A stretch of DNA of 11,467 bases, from NCBI GenBank assembly GCA_001839685.1, contig MLAK01000546.1, positions 1 to 11,467 of the forward strand. The letters run 5' to 3'. The notes below the pieces were generated by a model. The model was given only the letters and a program-made list of their open reading frames with translations. It did no database searches and had not been told where the DNA came from. The first letter of the stretch is position 1; each line of letters begins with the position of its first letter. The position numbers and the translations under genes are program-made. Positions 5,976-11,467 of this stretch are shown here, in pieces. This DNA is from Tritrichomonas foetus. Its lineage: Eukaryota > Parabasalia > Tritrichomonadida > Tritrichomonadidae.

Positions 5976-8900
5976 GTCAGGGCGTTATGTACTTTCGCTT
6001 TAAGGAGTGTCTTCCACGAGTTAAGAGACTGGATAGTCAACTCGTGGAATTTTTGGGTGGCTTCTTCATCAGTTAAGTCAAGGAAGAGATGATTCTTCAA
6101 ATAATTTATATCTTCTGGTTTCTGAAGTTCAGGAATTCCAGTACCAGTCATCAGCAGGAGTAGAGTGATTAAAAGACGTGCATTCCTTCTTAAAACATTT
6201 AATGCTGATCCTGCTTCACCTAAAAACTTCAAGAAATCAATGCTTTTATGTCCACCAAAGAATTTAACATAAGCATTAATGAAATGGAAAGGTGCATCTT
6301 CACACTGAATACCATTCTTTGTCTTAAAGTTTCCTAAAAAGTGGCCATAATCAATATGGAAGAAGTGGCCATCTCGTTGGATCATAATATTTCCTGGATG
6401 TCTATCGGCAACGCCGAGTACGCAGGTTGAAACTGCGTAGCCGACAGAACTATACAAGAAATTCTTTCGAGCAACTTCCATTAATTCTTCAGTTGGATTA
6501 TGCTGCTTTAAGAAATTCAAATAAATAGATTTATTAAATGTTCCTTGTGCTTGTTGAAGATCAGATTCAGTAACTGAATGAGGAACAACTTCGATAAATC
6601 CTTGATTTTGACCAGTTGGTAAAACTCCATAACATCTCATTCTATAATCTTTATCTTTCTCACTCCAAAGATGTTCCATAACTTTCATAACTTGTAGAAT
6701 AAGTTGATCTTGACGAAGATCATCACCAGTCTTAAACATTGTAACAACATTTTCTTGGGCAAATGGTGAGGCATTCTTGAAAACCAACCAAAATGGCATT
6801 TTCTTTGAGTTCATCACTTTGCATTCATCAATAACAAAGCTTTCAACAATAATTCTTGGATCCATAGGCAAGTGAAACTCCTTTGGAATTTCAATTGTTC
6901 GAAGGGCTTCTCGGAATGGTTCCTGTACTGATTTATAAGGAACATTTATCAGTAAATTATTAAGCTTAACAAGCTCTTGCGTAAACTTGAAACCTTTAAC
7001 AAGTTCGTTCTTGTAATTTCCAATTCCATATAAGAAATTAACAAGAACTAATGAGAAACGCTGTCTAATGTGTGAAAGATGTGCTTCACTCATTAATTGC
7101 CAGAATATTTGATGGCCAACAAATTTGGGCTCTAAAAGACCACGTCGAATAAGGAATCGAGCAAGTGGTGAGTCTTCGTATAATTCATATTTCAAAACTT
7201 GAACAAGCTGAAGCAAATAGAGCATGATTTCACTGTCTGTGAAGTCTTCAATACATTCGACAGCGTATCTTCGAATTGCTTTATCAGCATATTTGCCATC
7301 AAGTAAAGTCAAAGCAAGTGGTGGACTAGGTCTGGACCAATTCTTTAAAAGAAGTGGTATTTCACGAACTTGTTGTGGATCCACTGGATCAATCGAATCC
7401 AGCATGAGTGGTAAAAGCTCAGGATACATAAAGCAAAATGTACGATAATTCCAAAGGCATTTCTTATCTTCTGGAGTAATTTTTGTAAGTGGATCAATTT
7501 GTGTTAACCTTTGAATTCTTTGTCTTTCTTTTGGTGGAACTGAAACAGTGGCACGAGTCTTGAAATCCTTTGGCTCTTCAAGTGGAATGAAGACGATGGG
7601 GAATCGGAATTTAGTAACTCTAAAGTTGATATACATTGGATTAACATCTCTTGATTCACAAGTTGTAAGTGTAAGATCCATATCCCTAAATCTCCACATT
7701 TGTTTCATATTTTGATCATTATTTAGCCATCCACTGAACTTATAAAGTGCATGATTGAATGTTGCTGCAGCTTCTGGTTGTTGATTCGGTTGTGATGGTT
7801 CTTTATAAACAGTCATGGAAATACGAGCTTCACGTGGAATATTCTGTAATGGTATACCAAGTTCAATTGTGTCATTAAACAAAAGGGACATTTTTCCTGT
7901 CACCGTTCTCGTTTGTGATGGTTTACATAAGATTTTTTGGCCGTAAATTAAACAAACTCGAACGAAGTATCTCCCTTCTACAGGTACATTCAATAATGAG
8001 ACAGATTGAATTACAACTTTGATGAAAGTATTACATATATTTTGTGTAATATATCCAAGACATTTGGGATTTAATCCTTTTGGTTGTCTAGGGATAGTGA
8101 TTGGGCTACATTCTGTTATTCTATCAACAATACTTCCTGCTCTCTTTCTTGTTGACATTTCATCTTTATTGTAAAGTTTTATTGGAATGATCTGTTCATT
8201 ATTCAAAATAGAATTACGAACACAAACAAAATGGTAAAGAAAAGTATCACCTGCAAGTACTTCGTCATTTTCTTTGAGCATTAAAAGATATAAATTGGGA
8301 TCATTCCAAAGGTTCTGGTTCACAGGTGTACCTCGAGTTTTTTCAGATTCATTTGATGTTCTTCTAATAAAATTATAACTGTTACTTGTTACGTTGCATT
8401 TAATTAATTCATCATTCGCTGAATAATTATCACATGTGTTCATGATTATAACTTTGGATGGTGATGATGTATGTGTTGGTCCAGGTGGTTGATTTGTGAT
8501 ATTATCAATTGGTGGTAAAATTTGTTGAACTCCTGGTGTTTCGCCCATTGTCATCATTGGCAAAATTGGTGCAGCTGTTGGAGAAATTGGTACAATGGAT
8601 GGTTGTGTTAAAGAACCTGGCGTACTAATATTTCCTGGAGTTGATGGATTCAAACATGAAGCAAGTGGCGGTGATAATGGTTGTTGTCCAGGAATAAGAA
8701 AAGTAGCATTATTGTTTGCTTGCTGATAATTTTGATTATTTCCATTATACATGGCAACTCTGTCTTTAAATGAGACTCCACTTTGATTAGCTGGCGAAGC
8801 AAGTGAATCTAGAGTATTGGCTGTGTTTAATGCAAATGAATTTGGTCGATTAGCTAAATTAAAAGCTGCTGCACGTGTTCCATGAGAAAGATTTTGTGAA

Positions 8901-10123
8901 ATAGATGTTTTTGATGGAAGATCATTTGTTTCATTGTATGAAGGGGGGTTTAATTTCATTAAATTAGGCATACAGCTAACAGATGATTGAATTGGTTGTG
9001 ACATCGGAATTCTTTCAGTCGAGCCATTTAGAAGCTCTTCACGTGACGAATTTCTTGACAGAGATGAATTTTGTTGATTTTGGTACATAGATTTAAGTTT
9101 GTCGAGAATCATTTTAATGGTTTGATTGGCTGTATATTTAACTGGAATTCTTAAAGTAAGATTATTTGCGTCAACAGCAAGTTTTTTAGTGGCAAGTTCG
9201 ACATTAATAAATACATTTCTATCGTTTAATGGGAAGTTTTCTGGGAGTGGCGGATCAGTAGAAGATATTTTCATACTTGACATTAATTGGGAGCCAGAAA
9301 ATTTATCTAATTTTTGATCCTCAATTTCTTTTCGGAGAATTTTACAAGTTGCATTAAATGTTCGAATTTCTTCGTTTGCTGGGAATTTCATCAAATCGAG
9401 ATCTTCAGAAATTCCTTTAACATAGTCATCAAATTCACCTGAATGGATTACTGGGGCTAAAATAAAATTATTTCTTGTTGGACTCTCTTTTTGAAGTTGT
9501 AATGATTTTTTAACGTGTTCCAATTCTTCTAATCTTTTGGTGTTATCAATTTTCGCAAACTTTGTTCGGACTAAATAGCATTTTATTGGACTTATATGTG
9601 CATCGCAATATAATTTGCACATTTTGTCATAAATTTTTTGTAAAAATTGTTGACCAGTGATTGACATGAGTGCTTTCACTTTCATTACGAGTCCAGTTGG
9701 TAATTTTACAAGAAATGTTTCTTTTTCTGGTCTTTTGAATAAAGCTGCCCTTTTGAAATTATTGCGAAGATATAACATTTCTTTAAAATTATAAGCAGAT
9801 AATACAAAAAGTGCCATTCGTTGTTGTGAATATGTAACAATAGGATTCCCTACAAAAACGCTGGCTAGTTTCGAATTAACAAAATTAACATTTGGGTCGA
9901 TCAAGGCCGTGATTTGGGGATCGTTTATGTCTGTAAATAAAACGTCGTAGAAATCACTATTTTTTGAGTTTTTGCAAATGACAAAGTTCTGGAAGCCCTT
10001 TACTCGGACAATGTGAACGATATCACTTCCTTTGACTGAATCGATCAAAGGAAAGCAGAGAGTCTGACGAGGAAAAACAAGGTCAATGCGATGTCGTTTG
10101 ATATTTTGGAAAAGATCGATCAT
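5969..10123 (-). CDS. Phosphatidylinositol 3-kinase, class I-like catalytic subunit
   Basis: Phosphorylates the 3-OH of inositol lipids at membranes. Domains in order: an unrecognised N-terminus (1-130); an adaptor-binding-like region (about 136-225, starting at LPTG); a Ras-binding domain whose first half (about 305-345) and second half (about 600-650, with YLLMLKENDEVLAGD) are separated by a Ser/Asn/Pro/Gln-rich insert; a C2 domain (about 695-845); the helical PIK domain (about 870-1065, DPLTKITPEDKKCLWNYR); and the kinase domain (1085-1384). ATP-contacting Lys1131 (MFKTGDDLRQD), catalytic Asp1240 and Asn1245 (DRHPGN) and metal-binding Asp1258 are all present, so activity is expected. DFG reads DYG. 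The activation loop keeps class I length but its second basic box is QCED. It exceeds the p110 length (about 1070) mainly through the insert and the N-terminus. The domain set excludes class III Vps34; lipid substrate is uncertain. Confidence 0.95.
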   Translation of the reverse strand: MIDLFQNIKRHRIDLVFPRQTLCFPLIDSVKGSDIVHIVRVKGFQNFVICKNSKNSDFYDVLFTDINDPQITALIDPNVNFVNSKLASVFVGNPIVTYSQQRMALFVLSAYNFKEMLYLRNNFKRAALFKRPEKETFLVKLPTGLVMKVKALMSITGQQFLQKIYDKMCKLYCDAHISPIKCYLVRTKFAKIDNTKRLEELEHVKKSLQLQKESPTRNNFILAPVIHSGEFDDYVKGISEDLDLMKFPANEEIRTFNATCKILRKEIEDQKLDKFSGSQLMSSMKISSTDPPLPENFPLNDRNVFINVELATKKLAVDANNLTLRIPVKYTANQTIKMILDKLKSMYQNQQNSSLSRNSSREELLNGSTERIPMSQPIQSSVSCMPNLMKLNPPSYNETNDLPSKTSISQNLSHGTRAAAFNLANRPNSFALNTANTLDSLASPANQSGVSFKDRVAMYNGNNQNYQQANNNATFLIPGQQPLSPPLASCLNPSTPGNISTPGSLTQPSIVPISPTAAPILPMMTMGETPGVQQILPPIDNITNQPPGPTHTSSPSKVIIMNTCDNYSANDELIKCNVTSNSYNFIRRTSNESEKTRGTPVNQNLWNDPNLYLLMLKENDEVLAGDTFLYHFVCVRNSILNNEQIIPIKLYNKDEMSTRKRAGSIVDRITECSPITIPRQPKGLNPKCLGYITQNICNTFIKVVIQSVSLLNVPVEGRYFVRVCLIYGQKILCKPSQTRTVTGKMSLLFNDTIELGIPLQNIPREARISMTVYKEPSQPNQQPEAAATFNHALYKFSGWLNNDQNMKQMWRFRDMDLTLTTCESRDVNPMYINFRVTKFRFPIVFIPLEEPKDFKTRATVSVPPKERQRIQRLTQIDPLTKITPEDKKCLWNYRTFCFMYPELLPLMLDSIDPVDPQQVREIPLLLKNWSRPSPPLALTLLDGKYADKAIRRYAVECIEDFTDSEIMLYLLQLVQVLKYELYEDSPLARFLIRRGLLEPKFVGHQIFWQLMSEAHLSHIRQRFSLVLVNFLYGIGNYKNELVKGFKFTQELVKLNNLLINVPYKSVQEPFREALRTIEIPKEFHLPMDPRIIVESFVIDECKVMNSKKMPFWLVFKNASPFAQENVVTMFKTGDDLRQDQLILQVMKVMEHLWSEKDKDYRMRCYGVLPTGQNQGFIEVVPHSVTESDLQQAQGTFNKSIYLNFLKQHNPTEELMEVARKNFLYSSVGYAVSTCVLGVADRHPGNIMIQRDGHFFHIDYGHFLGNFKTKNGIQCEDAPFHFINAYVKFFGGHKSIDFLKFLGEAGSALNVLRRNARLLITLLLLMTGTGIPELQKPEDINYLKNHLFLDLTDEEATQKFHELTIQSLNSWKTLLKAKVHNALTK

Positions 10124-10133
10124 TGTTGGAAAA

Positions 10134-10144
10134 AAAGGGAATGA
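10134..10144 (-). promoter_or_regulatory. Initiator-like region of the PI3-kinase gene
   Basis: On the minus strand TCATTC (10144-10139) fits the core TCA(+1)-pyrimidine-A/T, placing a start at 10142 with a 19-base leader. It is followed at once by CCTTT (10138-10134), which resembles the second start-site motif described for trichomonad genes. Either could set the start; both support the ATG at 10123. Confidence 0.5.
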
Positions 10145-10173
10145 GAAAAAATTGTGTTTGGGAAATGTGTTCC

Positions 10174-10220
10174 TATAACTTTTTCATTAAAAATAGAACG
10201 ATTTAATAGAAAAAGTTATA
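10174..10220. repeat. 12-base inverted repeat upstream of PI3-kinase
   Basis: TATAACTTTTTC (10174-10185) and its exact reverse complement GAAAAAGTTATA (10209-10220) flank 23 bases. They lie 51 to 97 bases from the PI3-kinase ATG. By a rough estimate a perfect 12-base pair this close is unlikely but possible by chance in DNA of this composition. It could be two facing sites for one DNA-binding protein in the promoter. Confidence 0.4.
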
Positions 10221-11312
10221 AAATAAAAACATATGCTTTACAAAAAACAAGAAAGCTATGCTATAGAAAATTGAATTCTTCTATATTTTATTCAGAAATA
10301 ACAGAGAAACATTGATGAAATAGAAAAAAATGTGTGACTTTCTGAAAAAGTAAAAATATTCTTTAGAAATTTCAAAACAAGTCAAAAAAGAACAGTATAA
10401 TTTTAATAAAATGTGAACGAGATATAGTGAGATTCATTGCAATATTAGGACTAATAAATAAATTTTTATTCCAAGCAATACACGGATATAGATATATTTT
10501 AGATATACCTGACGAATAAGACGGTACAAATAGGATATCCGTGATTATTCCTCGATTCGACTTTCTAAATATAAAATTGAGAAATTTGAGTGATCTATGA
10601 TTTTGACTTATTGTTCCTGAGATAGCAATATAAGAAGAAGATTCCTTAACGAAGATATTGATGTTGTCAACTAATTATTTACAGAACTATCATGACCATA
10701 AAATTCTTCGACTTTTTATGAATCTTTGAATTTAATATTGAATTAAATTTGTCAAGTCATTTCAAAGATCAAAATAAGAAATGAGATGATTTTACAGTCC
10801 TTTCAGTAACCGGAAAGTGATTCAAAAACCAATGAGTGTTTTGAATACTATCGGCATTATGTTTACAATTTTTTCAATGCATACAGAAATATCTGGGGAA
10901 ATATTCAATTTAGTCGACGCCTCTCAAAACACTTTTCGCATAAAATATGATAATATCACACAAAAAGTTTACTTTTTCCAGATTGTTCTAAGATTTTTCT
11001 TGTGCGTTTATTATTTTATTTTGAGGATTGTAACTGAAAGATTTTACTGAACAATTCACATGATTGAATTTAAATTTTTGAATTTAGTGTTCGACATCAT
11101 TCAAAATAATGACCTCATCAACATTTATTAGAATTTTTCTGATATATATTCAAAACCCACTTCTGCTTTTGAATGACTCATTCCGGATTGAAAGCATTGT
11201 ACTAATTTGTTATGAAAATTGGAAGCGATATTCAATTTTTTATGAAATTACTTTATTGAATTTAATATAGTATGTACGTCGAAAATTGCTAACACATATT
11301 TTTATTCAAAAC

Positions 11313-11313
11313 N
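11313..11313. other. Undetermined base (N)
   Basis: A single ambiguous base in the 3' non-coding part of the window. It may mark a low-quality call or an assembly join, so sequence continuity across it should not be taken for granted. Confidence 0.95.
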
Positions 11314-11365
11314 GACCCATATTTGAACACCTTAACTTCATTTATAAATTCTTATAATTTAAATC

Positions 11366-11452
11366 ATGAATGAACAATTTTTGATTTCATTGATTTTATT
11401 CATTTTTGCTTCATTGATTCTTAAAAATGAATCATCGAAGGAACAAAAATAA
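11366..11452 (+). CDS. Candidate 28-residue hydrophobic microprotein
   Basis: ATG at 11366 opens a 28-codon frame ending in TAA at 11450-11452, followed by A to give the TAAA seen at other stops here. The product starts MNEQF, has one hydrophobic stretch (about residues 5-19) long enough for a short membrane span or signal anchor, and ends in a charged tail (NESSKEQK). The nearest TCATTT is about 27 bases upstream, further than for the three main genes. Two TTCATTGATT repeats 24 bases apart lie inside it. AT-rich DNA produces such ORFs by chance, so support is weak. Confidence 0.15.
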   Translation: MNEQFLISLILFIFASLILKNESSKEQK

Positions 11453-11467
11453 ATTTAAAATATGTCA

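Larger units (their letters stand above)
10145..11365. other. AT-rich region upstream of the PI3-kinase gene, no clear gene
   Basis: About 1.2 kb, very AT-rich, with long A runs near 10200-10400. The longest frame (+ strand, 10817-11050) opens at a GTG and has its first ATG at 10832; its product would be 72 residues, rich in Phe, Ile and Tyr, without an initiator-like element, so I leave it out. No tRNA, rRNA or transposon ends were recognised. An inverted repeat near the PI3-kinase end and an intron-like motif pair near 11270 are reported separately. Confidence 0.55.

Noticed and set aside
5969..10123. PI3-kinase as a class III (Vps34) or class II enzyme
   Set aside because: An adaptor-binding-like region, a Ras-binding domain and a class I-length activation loop precede and accompany the kinase; there is no C-terminal PX-C2 extension as in class II, and Vps34 lacks a Ras-binding domain.
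10481..10543. 9-base inverted repeat CACGGATAT ... ATATCCGTG with a 45-base loop
   Set aside because: By rough calculation several pairs of this length and spacing are expected by chance in a window of this composition; no flanking target duplication or conserved loop was seen.
10817..11050. 77-codon open frame on the + strand
   Set aside because: It opens with GTG, unlikely as a start in a eukaryote; the first ATG is at 10832. There is no initiator-like element, and the product is rich in Phe, Ile and Tyr as expected from translated AT-rich spacer.
1..11467. CRISPR arrays, defence systems, insertion sequences, tRNA or rRNA genes
   Set aside because: No regularly spaced repeats, transposase-like frames, terminal inverted repeats with duplications, or tRNA-like TTC-arm signatures in non-coding DNA were seen on reading.

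Overview
The window looks like nuclear DNA of an AT-rich, intron-poor protist, most likely a trichomonad (parabasalid) such as Tritrichomonas. It holds three long uninterrupted genes. Two are purely eukaryotic signalling enzymes: a GAF-domain cyclic-nucleotide phosphodiesterase and a class I-type PI3-kinase. An initiator-like TCAYW element lies 4 to 19 bases before each chosen ATG. The stop codons overlap or adjoin a TAAA polyadenylation-type signal. Both features are known hallmarks of trichomonad mRNAs. The species call is an inference from these signals and was not checked by a search.

Layout: 1-324 is the flank and promoter of a monofunctional haem catalase (+ strand; best start 325, longer alternative 277; stop 1833). 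1834-2284 is a convergent intergenic spacer, possibly holding a decayed coding fragment. 2285-5452 (-) encodes a 1055-residue phosphodiesterase with four GAF-like modules and a complete catalytic domain. 5453-5968 is its AT-rich upstream region, with two perfect palindromes. 5969-10123 (-) encodes a 1384-residue PI3-kinase. 10124-11467 is the PI3-kinase promoter followed by 1.3 kb of AT-rich sequence with no convincing gene. One undetermined base lies at 11313.

Function: the phosphodiesterase would hydrolyse cAMP and/or cGMP, and the PI3-kinase would make 3-phosphoinositides at membranes. They lie in tandem on the same strand, but each has its own initiator, so they are not an operon. The catalase detoxifies hydrogen peroxide, probably in the cytosol, since no targeting signal is visible and trichomonads lack peroxisomes.

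I found no new multi-gene system. The best leads are single-gene oddities: a catalase in an anaerobic-type protist with an over-extended predicted start; a Ras-binding domain of the PI3-kinase split by about 250 residues of low-complexity sequence; an acidic replacement of the second basic box in its activation loop; and the four-GAF architecture of the phosphodiesterase.
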